Shown here: piece after piece, positions 46,114 to 57,242 of the stretch
Layout of the letters: every line of letters begins with the position of its first letter
How positions within the stretch are numbered: position 1 is the stretch's first letter
DNA from: Clostridiaceae bacterium
GTDB taxonomy: Bacteria > Bacillota > Clostridia > Acetivibrionales > DUMC01
NCBI GenBank assembly: GCA_012840075.1
Contig: DUMC01000151.1
Span: forward strand, 1 to 64,000
Reading direction: 5' to 3'
DNA: 64,000 nt
Translations under genes and position numbers: made by a program
The notes under the pieces: model-generated
The model's input: only the letters and a program-made list of their open reading frames with translations
Databases searched by the model: none
What the model was told of the DNA's origin: nothing

Positions 46114-46926
46114 ATGGATAACAGACCTATTGGTATTTTTGATTCCGGGCTCGGGGGATTAACGGTTTTGAAGGAAATAAGGGCGTTGATGCCTAAAGAA
46201 AGCCTGGTGTATTTTGGTGACAGCGGAAGGGCTCCTTATGGCACAAAATCAAGGGAAACTGTTATAAAATATACTTTGCAGGATGTAAGATTTCTGTTAA
46301 AACATGATATTAAGATGATTGTTGTGGCATGTAATACTGCAAGTGCTCTAAGCCTTGAAAAGATAAAAGAAAATGTGGATGTACCTGTGGTTGAGGTGAT
46401 AAAGCCAGGAGCGTTAACAGGGGTGAAGAGTACCCGAAATAAGAAGATAGGAGTTATAGGAACTCCGGCTACTATAAATAGCAGGGCTTATGAAAAAGAG
46501 ATAAAAAGGTTGGATGAATCCATACAAGTTTTTTCCAAAGCATGTCCCCTTTTTGTTCCGTTAGTTGAGGAAGGACCTGAATGGTGGGAAAACGAAGTTG
46601 CGTATAAAATTGCACTTGAGTATCTTTCATCTTTAAGGAATGAAAAAATAGATACCCTTGTTCTTGGGTGCACGCATTATCCTTTATTACAAAAAGTAAT
46701 ATCTTCGGTAATGGGAGACGGAGTAAATCTGGTAAGCTCTGCGTATGAGGCGGCAAAAGCCGTAAAAAAAATATTGGACAAAAATGAGATGAATAGTGAT
46801 GAAAAAAATAAACCTATCTACAAATACTATACAAGTGACAGCGTTGAAAAATTTAAACCTTTTTGCAGTGCGATTTTAAACGATGAAATTATTTCTGTTG
46901 AGAAAATTGATATTGAAAAATACTAA
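46114..46926 (+). CDS. murI: Glutamate racemase
   Basis: Provides D-glutamate for peptidoglycan. The two catalytic cysteines are in VACNTAS (near residue 73) and LGCTHYPLL (near residue 186); IGIFDSGLGGLTVLKEI and YFGDSGRAPYGTKS at the N terminus are typical. 270 residues, normal length. GGAGAGGGAG precedes the ATG. It lies between ddl and a DUF1934 gene in one direction and probably in one transcript. Confidence 0.97.
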   Translation: MDNRPIGIFDSGLGGLTVLKEIRALMPKESLVYFGDSGRAPYGTKSRETVIKYTLQDVRFLLKHDIKMIVVACNTASALSLEKIKENVDVPVVEVIKPGALTGVKSTRNKKIGVIGTPATINSRAYEKEIKRLDESIQVFSKACPLFVPLVEEGPEWWENEVAYKIALEYLSSLRNEKIDTLVLGCTHYPLLQKVISSVMGDGVNLVSSAYEAAKAVKKILDKNEMNSDEKNKPIYKYYTSDSVEKFKPFCSAILNDEIISVEKIDIEKY

Positions 46927-46976
46927 CTTTAATGCTAGATTTAATAAAGCATTATTGCAAAAGAGGAGGGATTTCT

Positions 46977-47414
46977 ATGGAGAAAAATGTAATAATTTCA
47001 GTTATAGGCAGTCAAACTACAGGGCACGGAGATTCCAGCGCACTTGAATTGGTAACTGAAGGCAAGTATTATAAGGAGGGCAACACATATTATATTAAAT
47101 ACAATGAAAGTGAAGTAACGGGTCTGGAGGGAACTACTACTACGATAAAGGTCGATAATGATGTTGTAACCTTGATGCGTGAAGGCTCAGTGAATTCGCA
47201 ATTTGTGTTTCAAAAAGGTAAAAAACATATTTCATATTATGATACCGCACATGGAGCATTTGTTGTAGGAATATTTGCTAATAATGTGGATATAAAAATG
47301 GATGACAGCGGCGGAGAAATAAGCATTGATTATCAAATTGATATTGACAATAACAGTACGGGAAATAATGATTTTTATATGTCAGTTAGAGAGGTAGGAA
47401 ATTCAAATGACTAA
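46977..47414 (+). CDS. DUF1934 (YwiB-like) beta-barrel protein
   Basis: A 145-residue protein of the DUF1934 / YwiB family, a calycin-like beta barrel of unknown function. Typical features are the early NVIISVIGSQTT, the alternating strands KYYKEGNTYYIKYNESEVTG, and the central TTTIKVDNDVVTLMREG. Its 3' end overlaps argS by 8 bases; the ywiB-argS pairing is conserved in Firmicutes. GAGGAGGG before ATG 46977 defines the start; an upstream in-frame ATG at 46932 is unlikely. Confidence 0.9.
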   Translation: MEKNVIISVIGSQTTGHGDSSALELVTEGKYYKEGNTYYIKYNESEVTGLEGTTTTIKVDNDVVTLMREGSVNSQFVFQKGKKHISYYDTAHGAFVVGIFANNVDIKMDDSGGEISIDYQIDIDNNSTGNNDFYMSVREVGNSND

Positions 47415-49101
47415 TCTTATTGAAAATATTAAGGTAACTATTTCAAATCTGATTGTACAAGCTTTGTCAAAGGCCATGGAAAAAGGAGAACTACCGGAAT
47501 TCCAAATTCCGGATGTTTTTATTGAAATACCCAGAGAAAAAGGCCATGGCGATTTTTCGACGAATATTGCAATGCAGCTAACAAAATTATTACGGATGCC
47601 CCCTCAGAAGATTGCTGATAGTGTCATTAATAATATTAACACTGAAGGTACTTACATCAAAAGAGTTGAAAAAGCGGGACCTGGTTTTATTAATTTCTAC
47701 CTTGATAATCAATGGTTATATGAAGGACTTAAGATTATTAAAAATGAAGATAGAGATTACGGAAGAATTAATATCGGAAAAGGCCAAAAAGTGATGGTTG
47801 AATTTGTAAGTGCAAATCCTACGGGACCTTTGCACATGGGAAATGCAAGGGGCGGAGCCTTAGGAGATTGTATTGCAGGGGTCTTAGAAGCTGCAGGATA
47901 TGATGTCACAAGAGAATTTTACATCAATGATGCGGGAAACCAAATAGAAAAGTTCGGTGCGTCCTTGGAAGCAAGATATATCCAGCTTCTCAAGGGTGAA
48001 AATGCTGTTGAATTTCCCGAGGACGGATATCATGGTGAAGACATAATTGAGCACGCAAGAGCTTACATCGCACTTTATGGAGACAGCCTCTTGAATGAGG
48101 ATTCGCAGACAAGACGGAAAAAACTTGCCGAGTATGCCGTACAAAAAAATATTTCAGATATCAAGAAAGTATTGGAAGACTATGGAATTGTATACGATGT
48201 ATGGTTTTCGGAAAAATCCCTGTACGAGAGCGGAGAATTGGAGCAAACTCTTAAGTACTTAAAAGATAACGGTTATACGGAAGAAAAAGAGGGAGCTCTC
48301 TGGTTTAGATCACCGGACACCGAAGATGAGAAAGAAGCCGTCCTTGTGAGAAATAACGGCATTCCCACCTATTTTGCATCAGATATAGCCTATCACAGAA
48401 ATAAATTCCAAAAAAGAGGCTTTGATTGGGTTATTAACTTATGGGGTGCTGACCACCACGGGCATGTAGCCAGAATGAAAGCTGCCGTAAAAGCCTTGGG
48501 AATAGATCCTGACAGACTTGATATAGTGCTTTTCCAATTAGTACGTTTATATAGAAACGGTGAAATAGTAAGAATGTCAAAACGTACGGGAAAAGCTATT
48601 TCTCTTGCTGACTTGCTCGAGGAAGTAGGAAGGGATGCTGCCCGTTTCTTCTTTAACATGAAAGCTTCCGGAAGTCATCTTGATTTCGATCTCGATCTTG
48701 CCGTAAAACAAACAAATGAAAATCCGGTATTTTACGTACAGTATGCTCATGCTCGCATATGCAGCATTATAAGGCTTCTTGAAAGTGAGGGTGTAAAAGT
48801 ACCCGAGGTTAATGAAACTGATTTAACTTTGCTTAAAGAACAGGAAGAACTTGATCTAATCAAAAAGCTTGTTGAATATCCGGAAGAAATAAAGATATCT
48901 GCCCAGACTTTGGAACCAAGCAGGTTAACAAGATATGTTATAGATGTAGCTTCAAGTTTTCACAGCTTCTACAATGCCTGCAGGGTAAAAGGTGCAGAGG
49001 AAGACCTGATGAAAGCAAGGTTATTGTTAGTGGACTGCACAAGGATTGTAATAAGAAATGTACTTAATTTATTGAAAATCAGCGCGCCGGAGAGAATGTA
49101 G
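47407..49101 (+). CDS. argS: Arginyl-tRNA synthetase
   Basis: Class I synthetase for tRNA-Arg, 564 residues. The N-terminal Add-1 domain (residues 1-100), HIGH-like GPLHMGNARGGALGD near residue 139, the YASDIAYH-type block (TYFASDIAYHRNKF), the KMSKS-like RMSKRTGKAISL, and the C-terminal DALR anticodon-binding domain (NPVFYVQYAHARICSIIRLL to the end at RM) are all present. It overlaps the DUF1934 gene by 8 bases. A G-rich hairpin follows. Confidence 0.97.
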   Translation: MTNLIENIKVTISNLIVQALSKAMEKGELPEFQIPDVFIEIPREKGHGDFSTNIAMQLTKLLRMPPQKIADSVINNINTEGTYIKRVEKAGPGFINFYLDNQWLYEGLKIIKNEDRDYGRINIGKGQKVMVEFVSANPTGPLHMGNARGGALGDCIAGVLEAAGYDVTREFYINDAGNQIEKFGASLEARYIQLLKGENAVEFPEDGYHGEDIIEHARAYIALYGDSLLNEDSQTRRKKLAEYAVQKNISDIKKVLEDYGIVYDVWFSEKSLYESGELEQTLKYLKDNGYTEEKEGALWFRSPDTEDEKEAVLVRNNGIPTYFASDIAYHRNKFQKRGFDWVINLWGADHHGHVARMKAAVKALGIDPDRLDIVLFQLVRLYRNGEIVRMSKRTGKAISLADLLEEVGRDAARFFFNMKASGSHLDFDLDLAVKQTNENPVFYVQYAHARICSIIRLLESEGVKVPEVNETDLTLLKEQEELDLIKKLVEYPEEIKISAQTLEPSRLTRYVIDVASSFHSFYNACRVKGAEEDLMKARLLLVDCTRIVIRNVLNLLKISAPERM

Positions 49102-49128
49102 CGGTGAATTACGGATTTTACCTATCAT

Positions 49129-49183
49129 GGGGACATTCCTCAACGTAAGAGGAATACCTGGAACCCGAGAGAGGTGTGTCCCC
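49129..49183. terminator. GGGGACA/TGTCCCC hairpin after argS
   Basis: GGGGACATTCCTC pairs imperfectly with GAGAGGTGTGTCCCC; the outer seven bases are perfect. It belongs to the GGGGAC-type hairpins that follow several genes here. The remainder of the gap to 49388 shows nothing else. Confidence 0.6.
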
Positions 49184-49388
49184 GTGTATAACAACAATAC
49201 CTATGCTTTGTTCACATATTAGACAGAAGAAATCGTTTTCCTGTTTGTAAGATGGTGCAAAATAAATAAATATAGTTAGACATGGCGGGATCTGCTCCTG
49301 ATGCTTGAATAATTTATTTTATTTAGCAAAAAATAATCTTGCTGTTAAATTTTTTTTGCTAAATAAAGTATAAGGGAGTAGATCTCAT

Positions 49389-50102
49389 ATGAAGAAGAAT
49401 TCTATGCTGTCCGTCTATTTATTATGGTTGTTGTTGCTTGCAGCTGTTGTAATAGCGGTACAGTGTTTTAATATGTTTTCCTTGGAGAATAACATGACGG
49501 GTGAAAGTACTGAGGTTCTTTCATACTATGGCTCCAGGGGACAGGAAGTTATCAATATACAGACCAAGCTGAAACGGTGGGGATATTATAAAGGTGAAAT
49601 TGACGGAATATTCGGGAGACTAACGTATCAAGCCGTAAGAGAATTTCAGAGGAAAAACGGGCTTAAAGTAGACGGTATAGTAGGTCCTGAAACTCTCGCA
49701 GCATTAGGATTGCCAACCGGCCAAGCTGCTCGTGGCACTTCTACTTCTACAAATAAGGATCTAAACCTTCTGGCAAGAATTATTCACGGTGAAGCAAGAG
49801 GGGAACCATATATTGGCAAGGTTGCAGTAGGAGCGGTTGTTTTAAACCGTGTGAAAGACAGTCGTTTCCCTAATACCATTGCAGGTGTAATATATCAACC
49901 TGGTGCTTTTGATGCGGTGACTGACGGTCAGATAAACCTGCCCCCGGACGAAACTTCAATTAAGGCTGCACGTGATGCATTAAACGGGTGGGATCCAACC
50001 TATGGTTCACTTTATTATTGGAATCCTGCCACCGCAACAAGTAAATGGGTTTGGTCTAGGCCGATTGTTACTCAAATTGGAAATCATGTGTTTGCAAGGT
50101 AA
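49389..50102 (+). CDS. sleB: Spore cortex-lytic enzyme SleB-like hydrolase
   Basis: A 237-residue exported protein: N-terminal membrane/signal segment (VYLLWLLLLAAVVIAVQCF), a peptidoglycan-binding domain (SRGQEVINIQTKLKRWGYYK, VDGIVGPETLAALG), and a C-terminal Hydrolase_2 / SleB domain (LLARIIHGEARGEPYIGKVA with the catalytic glutamate, AVVLNRVKDSRFPNTI, and the end NHVFAR). SleB cleaves spore cortex muramic-lactam peptidoglycan during germination. AAGGGAG precedes ATG 49389. There is no ypeB partner directly downstream, unlike in bacilli; the next gene encodes a secreted protein of unknown function. Confidence 0.92.
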   Translation: MKKNSMLSVYLLWLLLLAAVVIAVQCFNMFSLENNMTGESTEVLSYYGSRGQEVINIQTKLKRWGYYKGEIDGIFGRLTYQAVREFQRKNGLKVDGIVGPETLAALGLPTGQAARGTSTSTNKDLNLLARIIHGEARGEPYIGKVAVGAVVLNRVKDSRFPNTIAGVIYQPGAFDAVTDGQINLPPDETSIKAARDALNGWDPTYGSLYYWNPATATSKWVWSRPIVTQIGNHVFAR

Positions 50103-50326
50103 TAACATATTAGTGAAGTAACATATAAGTAAATTAATAATATATTAGCCACACATCATCACAAACTCCCCGAAACATAATAAATTTTCTTTCTATTATT
50201 CTTTTATTATTCTTAAACATTTAAAGTATATTGCCGATATACCTTAATAGAGAGATTTTGCTAAAATTTGATACCTAATAATATAAATTCTGAAAAATAT
50301 ATTTGTTAAATGTACGGGGAGTTTTA

Positions 50327-52099
50327 ATGGCCATGTTGAAACATTGTTATAAATTTAAAAGGGACAAGTTATGGAATAAACAGGGAAGAGCGTCACTGTT
50401 ATTGATTGTATATGTTTTAGGTATATTATTGCCTGCTTTCTTTTCGGTTCAGCCGGTATTTGGCGCGGAACAGTTTAATACAACGAAGCCTTTTGCAGCA
50501 GGTTTTGATCATAAAATTGTTGTAAGCGGTATTGTGGAGGAAAACAATACCGCTCTTGGATATATAGCCATATATAATTTTGACGGATTGGCCGAAAACC
50601 AGGAAAAAGTTATACAGATATATAATTATTTAGGTGCCGATGAAGTTGAAGTAATAAAAAATTATCAGAAAAGCCATATTGAATTTATTGAAGAAGGAGA
50701 TTCGGTGTTTTTGCAACTTGATGAGGATGGATATGTAATTTCCATAAGTGCAGTAAGCAACTATATTGCAAGATATGGCACTGTAGTTCGCAAGTCTCCT
50801 CTTTCAATTGTAGTTGAATATGACAATAAAGCTCAGCAAGTATTTAGAATAAACTCCCAAATAAACTTTATATATAAAGGAAAAAAAGTCAGCATTAACC
50901 AAGTAAAAGACGGTGATAAAGTAAAGCTGTTGTTGCAAGAGAGCCCCTATGGGGATATTTTAAAAGAAGTTACTATAATAGAAGAAATTAGCAACAGCAA
51001 TTTAAATGTATATAAAGGCAAAGTAATAAGGATAGATGAAATCACCGATAAACTCCTTGCAGAAAGACTGCTCCTCTTTAAGAACGGCAGATGGGAAGTA
51101 GCCGGAATCAAAGGTATTGCCGGGTTTGCATTGTCCGAAGAATTTTCTGCTTTTTATGATAACCGGAAAATTAGCATATCAGATGTAAATAAATATTTCA
51201 GAAACAATGAAGTGTACATAGTAACAAAAGAGGATTACGGCGGACAAGAACAAGTAGTGAGCGCTGTATTGAGAAATGAATGGGATACTGAAGTTATATT
51301 TAAAGATTCCATTATTCGTACGGTCCCAGGTTCAAAAAGTTTCAATTTAGCGGGAGATTTAAGAAACATATTTTACTCGGATGAAAGCATAATCATAAAG
51401 GACGAACGCTTAGTGAGCGGACTGAGCATAACTGAGGATGATAAAGTATATGTAGTTGCCAACAGGGATTGGGACGGAAATTATAAAGCCAGTCTGATTC
51501 AAGTATATAATAACGAAAATCTCCCCGGCATATACAGAGGCAGAATAAAATCAATTGATGAGTTTTGGAGTTTTACTGTTGAGTCCTACTCAGTTTTAGA
51601 AGATTTTGGTTGGAAATTTTATAATACCCCTAAAACTTTTAATATCACTTTTGATACTAGAATCCTGGATGAAAATGGATTAATCAGCCAGGAAGATTTT
51701 ACACCATACGGTGAGGATAGTTATTTAGGAAAGGTAGTTTACGTAATTGCTGACAGCGTGGATGCAATTCTGGTCAGTACAGCGCCTTATGGTAGCTACG
51801 TTTTCAAAGGTGAAGTATATAGATTGGAAGGGACGGTAATAGGTCAAGAAGGCAGCATTATTGAAGAACCGGATGAAATTAACGTAGTGAATGTAAAGGT
51901 ATACGATGATGAAAAGAAAATGTGGACTGAGCTTGATTTTAAGGAATCGATTATACGGATACTTAACAACAGTATAATAATTAAAGACGGAACGATAATT
52001 AAACCGTCACAACTTGAAAAGGGAGATAAAATCAGGTTTATAAAGAGAGATAAAACGAAAGAGGGAGACTCTTATTTAATAATTGTGGAGCGGGGGTAA
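50327..52099 (+). CDS. Large secreted protein of unknown function
   Basis: A 590-residue protein with an N-terminal signal segment (LLLIVYVLGILLPAFFSVQP, cleavage near VFGA). The rest is beta-rich, with recurring patterns of the kind YKGKVIRIDE, YRGRIKSIDE, FKGEVYRLEG and D-K-V-Y-V-V, suggesting several small beta-barrel repeats. It has no cysteine pair, catalytic motif or SLH domain. GGGGAG precedes ATG 50327. Only two bases separate it from the SLH protein gene, so they are translated together and the two may act as a complex on the cell surface, the SLH protein acting as anchor. No family recognised. Confidence 0.85.
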   Translation: MAMLKHCYKFKRDKLWNKQGRASLLLIVYVLGILLPAFFSVQPVFGAEQFNTTKPFAAGFDHKIVVSGIVEENNTALGYIAIYNFDGLAENQEKVIQIYNYLGADEVEVIKNYQKSHIEFIEEGDSVFLQLDEDGYVISISAVSNYIARYGTVVRKSPLSIVVEYDNKAQQVFRINSQINFIYKGKKVSINQVKDGDKVKLLLQESPYGDILKEVTIIEEISNSNLNVYKGKVIRIDEITDKLLAERLLLFKNGRWEVAGIKGIAGFALSEEFSAFYDNRKISISDVNKYFRNNEVYIVTKEDYGGQEQVVSAVLRNEWDTEVIFKDSIIRTVPGSKSFNLAGDLRNIFYSDESIIIKDERLVSGLSITEDDKVYVVANRDWDGNYKASLIQVYNNENLPGIYRGRIKSIDEFWSFTVESYSVLEDFGWKFYNTPKTFNITFDTRILDENGLISQEDFTPYGEDSYLGKVVYVIADSVDAILVSTAPYGSYVFKGEVYRLEGTVIGQEGSIIEEPDEINVVNVKVYDDEKKMWTELDFKESIIRILNNSIIIKDGTIIKPSQLEKGDKIRFIKRDKTKEGDSYLIIVERG

Positions 52100-52101
52100 A
52101 C

Positions 52102-53667
52102 ATGAAGAAAGTCAGTGTTATTTTGGTTTCATTGTTAATTCTTACATTCATTTTTGAACCTATCCAAACCTTTGCTCAAAAGGGTGATAACGGGTACGAA
52201 GGCGGTATTACCGTAGGTGTTCGTGAAGACAGAACTCCAATGCAATATCAGGAAGTTTGCTTTATCACAGGTGAGCCTTTGGTTCTAAAAGGTACTCTTA
52301 CCATAAATAAATCTAAAAAGCAGGATACAATAATTACAACATATAATTATACACTGAGAAATGATGATGTAGGAGCGGTTTTGACGAGAAACTTTACATA
52401 TAATATACAGTTGTCGGACGGCGGAAACGGAAACAATCAGCAAATTGAAAAGGTAACCTTGGGAAGAAATTTTACGGAAGTGCTTAGATTAGTAAATGGC
52501 GATACTTATGTTCTCACAAACTATGATTTTGATTTCTCAAGCCTGACCGATACTCGCCCGGCCATAAATTATTATGCCGGTACTTTAAATGCAAGGAAAG
52601 TCTACCGGATCGGCAATAGTGATAACGGGAGGACTGTGACACAGGAAATAACCGGAAAAGTACACGGGTATAATCAATATTGGGGAAGTGTTGAACTGGC
52701 TTCTCTTGATTATGTAATAAATTGGGCAACACCTACGGCCCAATGGGGCGGTACGGCTCATATTAATCTTTCGAATACTGTTACAAACGAATTTAAATAT
52801 GTAGACAACATACCCGAAGAGATCAGTTTTAAAGGAAGATATGTACAGTTTACGAATTACAACAGTACCTTGATATACACCTTCAGTGCTCCTGAGCTTG
52901 ATACTGAAGGTGAACCTACGTATAGGACGGTGGAAAAGCAAGGGAGCTTAAAACTTGAGAATCAACCCACTCAAAAAAGCCTTGTAGTACCTGAATTATC
53001 ATATTTAAGAGGACACTGGCTTGAGGAAGAAATGAAAAGGTTATATAGCCTTCAGATCTTTAAAGAAAACGAAAACAAAATTATTCCTGAAAATTACATA
53101 ACGAGGGGAGAATTTGTTGCAGCGGTCATGGAAGTGATAAAAGAAGTGCCTGAAGATCCTTCTTTAAAAGACAGGACTTCGGAAAGAAGAACTACAAGCA
53201 CCAGGATGAGAGGAAGAGGAAGAGCGGTTGAAGAAGAGATAGTTTCTCCTTTTGTAGATTTGCCGGTTGACCATCCGTATTTTAACCAAATAAATAATGC
53301 ATACAGTAAGTCTTTGGTAAGCGGTAAAGGGCAGGGTAAATTCGGGACAGATGACAATATCAGCTTAGAAGAAGCTTTAGTAATACTTATAAGAGCTCTG
53401 GGGCTTGAAAACCTGGCTCCCGGTCCAGGTCCTAATGCAATTACTCCCTTTATTGATGACGATCAGATATCCACTTATGCGAGAAAAGCGATCTATATTG
53501 CGAATAGAATAGGTCTGATAACTGCCGATGAAAGAGGATATGTTTATCCTAAAAAACTGCTTAGCTTTGGAGATGCCGCAGTCTTGCTTGATAAATTTAT
53601 TAATTATATGTGTGAAGGATTAAAAAATGATTGGGAAAAAAATATAAAAGATATTTATTCTTTTTAG
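52102..53667 (+). CDS. S-layer homology (SLH) domain surface protein
   Basis: A 521-residue exported protein: signal peptide (VILVSLLILTFIFEPIQTFA), a beta-rich domain of about 280 residues, and C-terminal SLH domains from about residue 300 (SYLRGHWLEEEMKRLYSLQI, ITRGEFVAAVMEVI; PFVDLPVDHPYFNQINNAYS, FGTDDNISLEEALVILIRAL; PFIDDDQISTYARKAIYIAN, FGDAAVLLDKFINYM), three in all. SLH domains bind secondary cell-wall polymer. An Arg/Ser/Thr-rich insert (RTSERRTTSTRMRGRGRA) lies between the first and second. It is the second gene of a pair with the secreted protein upstream. Confidence 0.92.
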   Translation: MKKVSVILVSLLILTFIFEPIQTFAQKGDNGYEGGITVGVREDRTPMQYQEVCFITGEPLVLKGTLTINKSKKQDTIITTYNYTLRNDDVGAVLTRNFTYNIQLSDGGNGNNQQIEKVTLGRNFTEVLRLVNGDTYVLTNYDFDFSSLTDTRPAINYYAGTLNARKVYRIGNSDNGRTVTQEITGKVHGYNQYWGSVELASLDYVINWATPTAQWGGTAHINLSNTVTNEFKYVDNIPEEISFKGRYVQFTNYNSTLIYTFSAPELDTEGEPTYRTVEKQGSLKLENQPTQKSLVVPELSYLRGHWLEEEMKRLYSLQIFKENENKIIPENYITRGEFVAAVMEVIKEVPEDPSLKDRTSERRTTSTRMRGRGRAVEEEIVSPFVDLPVDHPYFNQINNAYSKSLVSGKGQGKFGTDDNISLEEALVILIRALGLENLAPGPGPNAITPFIDDDQISTYARKAIYIANRIGLITADERGYVYPKKLLSFGDAAVLLDKFINYMCEGLKNDWEKNIKDIYSF

Positions 53668-53706
53668 TAAAATGATATATAATAAATATCAGGAACAGAT
53701 AGCTTG

Positions 53707-53756
53707 AGGACACTCTTCAGGTTAGTTAAATATTTTGGTTTGCAGAGGAGTGTCCT
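53707..53756 (+). terminator. Terminator of surface protein operon
   Basis: Stem AGGACACTCTTC (53707-53718) with GAGGAGTGTCCT (53745-53756), about 11 pairs, then TATAATTTATT. Confidence 0.7.
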
Positions 53757-53815
53757 TATAATTTATTAAGAGGAAAATAATTTCTCATTTAAATTTGGAT
53801 GAGAGGAGAGTTTTC

Positions 53816-55360
53816 ATGAATAAGAACGCGAAAAGAAAAGAAATAAAAAATCAGGGTAAGTCTACAAAATATATTAAGTCTTCGGTTAAAATTGTTTCGG
53901 TATTTCTCATTCTGGTCATAACAGTGGTGTTTAATGCAAGTACTGTAGGAGCGACTGAGAGCAAAGCACTTAATCTCGACTATTTAAATAGCATAATGGA
54001 GTTAATCGATTCAAAATACGCTGGGGAAGTTGATAATAATAAATTATTGGAGGGAGTTTTAAAAGGAATATTTGGTTCGTTGGACCCATACACTCAATTT
54101 TATACTCCGGAAGAGGCAAAGCAATTTTTTGGCTCAGTGGAAGGTTCATATGAAGGAATAGGCATAGCTATAGAAAAACAAAATAATGTTATAATCATAA
54201 CTAAAGTTTTTCCCGGGACACCCGCTGATCAAGCAGGATTAATCCAAGGAGACAAGATAATTTCCATAGATATGAAGAGTACTGCTGATATGACGGTAGA
54301 AGAGGCAGCTAATTATATACGTGGCTTGACCGGTACAAAAGTAACACTGGGAATTATGCGAGGCAACAGTAATGATGCTAAAATTGTGGAAGTGGAAAGG
54401 AAGAAAATCAAACTCAACCCTGTAACTTACGAGATAAAAGGCGATATCGCGTATATAAAACTTGAGACATTTAATGCTAACACGGAAGAATTTTTTAATG
54501 ATGCTTTAAAAGAAATTGATGATAAAGGAATAAGCAAAATTATATTGGACTTAAGAGACAATCCCGGCGGGCTGGTAGACCAAGGTGTGGCATTAGCAAG
54601 GCATTTTGTACCTAAAGGACTGATTACCAAGTTAGTATTCAAATCCGAAGATATGCCCGATCAGGAATATAATTCTTACCTTGAGAATCCCAAATATAAA
54701 CTCGTTGTGCTGGTAAACGAAATGAGCGCCAGTGCGTCGGAAATAGTGGCAGGAGCAATACAAGATACTAAAGCAGGAACAATAGTCGGAACCAAAACTT
54801 ACGGTAAAGCCAAAGTTCAAAATTTGCTACCCATCTTAACTCCGGAAGCTTATGAAAAATATGCAAAAATCGTCAATGACAAAGTGGTAGAAGCTTATGA
54901 TTTAATAAGTAAGCACGGTGTTAATCCGTTAAATAGCGAAGTTCTGGGATGGATAAAAATCACAACGGGATATTATGTAACACCCAATAACAGGATGATA
55001 GACGGAGAAGGTATAACTCCTGATGTAATTGTAGAAAGCACAACTGTTGTAGACGGTATACATATAAACAGCATACAAAAGCTGTCATTAACCTGGAAAC
55101 CAACTCTTGGGGATGATGGTTTAGATGTTTATAACGCAGAAAAGATTTTGAAACTTTTAGGTTATGATATAGGCACTCCCGATACTTATCTTGATGAGAA
55201 GACATATTCGCAGATATCAAAATTCAGGACGGACAGAGGCTTTTATGCCGGAGGTGTATTGGATTTTACGACGCAAAAAGCTTTAAATGAAGCATATGAA
55301 TTTCTTAGAATTTTATATGATAAGCAATATGCAAAAGCGCTTGAAATATTAAGAAAATAA
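53816..55360 (+). CDS. CtpA-type carboxy-terminal processing protease (S41)
   Basis: A 514-residue exported protease: membrane anchor or signal (ISSVKIVSVFLIL-like region, residues ~22-45), a PDZ domain (GSYEGIGIAIEKQNNVIIIT, VFPGTPADQAGLIQGDKIIS), the S41 core with LDLRDNPGGLVDQGVALA, the catalytic serine in NEMSASASEIVAGAI and lysine in GTKTYGKAKVQ, and a C-terminal peptidoglycan-binding-like domain (DVYNAEKILKLLGYDIGTPD onward). About 55 residues separate the lysine region from the last strand (TTGYYVTPNNRMIDGEGITP), longer than in simple CtpA. ATG 53816 follows GGAGAG. Spore-forming relatives use such proteases (CtpB) in sigma-K activation; the role here is not known. Confidence 0.9.
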   Translation: MNKNAKRKEIKNQGKSTKYIKSSVKIVSVFLILVITVVFNASTVGATESKALNLDYLNSIMELIDSKYAGEVDNNKLLEGVLKGIFGSLDPYTQFYTPEEAKQFFGSVEGSYEGIGIAIEKQNNVIIITKVFPGTPADQAGLIQGDKIISIDMKSTADMTVEEAANYIRGLTGTKVTLGIMRGNSNDAKIVEVERKKIKLNPVTYEIKGDIAYIKLETFNANTEEFFNDALKEIDDKGISKIILDLRDNPGGLVDQGVALARHFVPKGLITKLVFKSEDMPDQEYNSYLENPKYKLVVLVNEMSASASEIVAGAIQDTKAGTIVGTKTYGKAKVQNLLPILTPEAYEKYAKIVNDKVVEAYDLISKHGVNPLNSEVLGWIKITTGYYVTPNNRMIDGEGITPDVIVESTTVVDGIHINSIQKLSLTWKPTLGDDGLDVYNAEKILKLLGYDIGTPDTYLDEKTYSQISKFRTDRGFYAGGVLDFTTQKALNEAYEFLRILYDKQYAKALEILRK

Positions 55361-55396
55361 TAATTCTTTAGCTTTAAACCTATTTCGGAGGAGTAA

Positions 55397-57010
<1,614 letters not shown>

Positions 57011-57108
57011 ACCGCTAATTTCAAAAAATCTGCCATATTAATTTATTAATTTGTTGATTTATTAAATATGCCATGATTAATTTTTAATATATGATAGAAT
57101 CACCATGC

Positions 57109-57140
57109 AGAGGAACGTACGAATTCGTTCCTCTTTTTTA
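57109..57140 (+). terminator. Terminator of pyrG
   Basis: Stem AGAGGAACG (57109-57117) with CGTTCCTCT (57126-57134), then TTTTTT. Confidence 0.9.
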
Positions 57141-57166
57141 TTTATTTTATAAATACCCCCTTTGTT

Positions 57167-57195
57167 GTATAATTCTTTTTTTTACTGGTAATACT
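57167..57195 (+). promoter_or_regulatory. Putative sigma-F/G-type promoter of spoIIR
   Basis: GTATA at 57167-57171 and GGTAATACT at 57187-57195, 15 bases apart, match the forespore sigma-F consensus (GYATA, GGNNANANT). It lies 47 bases before the spoIIR ATG. spoIIR is a known sigma-F target in B. subtilis, so context agrees. Confidence 0.65.
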
Positions 57196-57242
57196 TAATA
57201 TCAAAAGAAGATGTAACATAATTTGAAAATAGGGGGATATTC

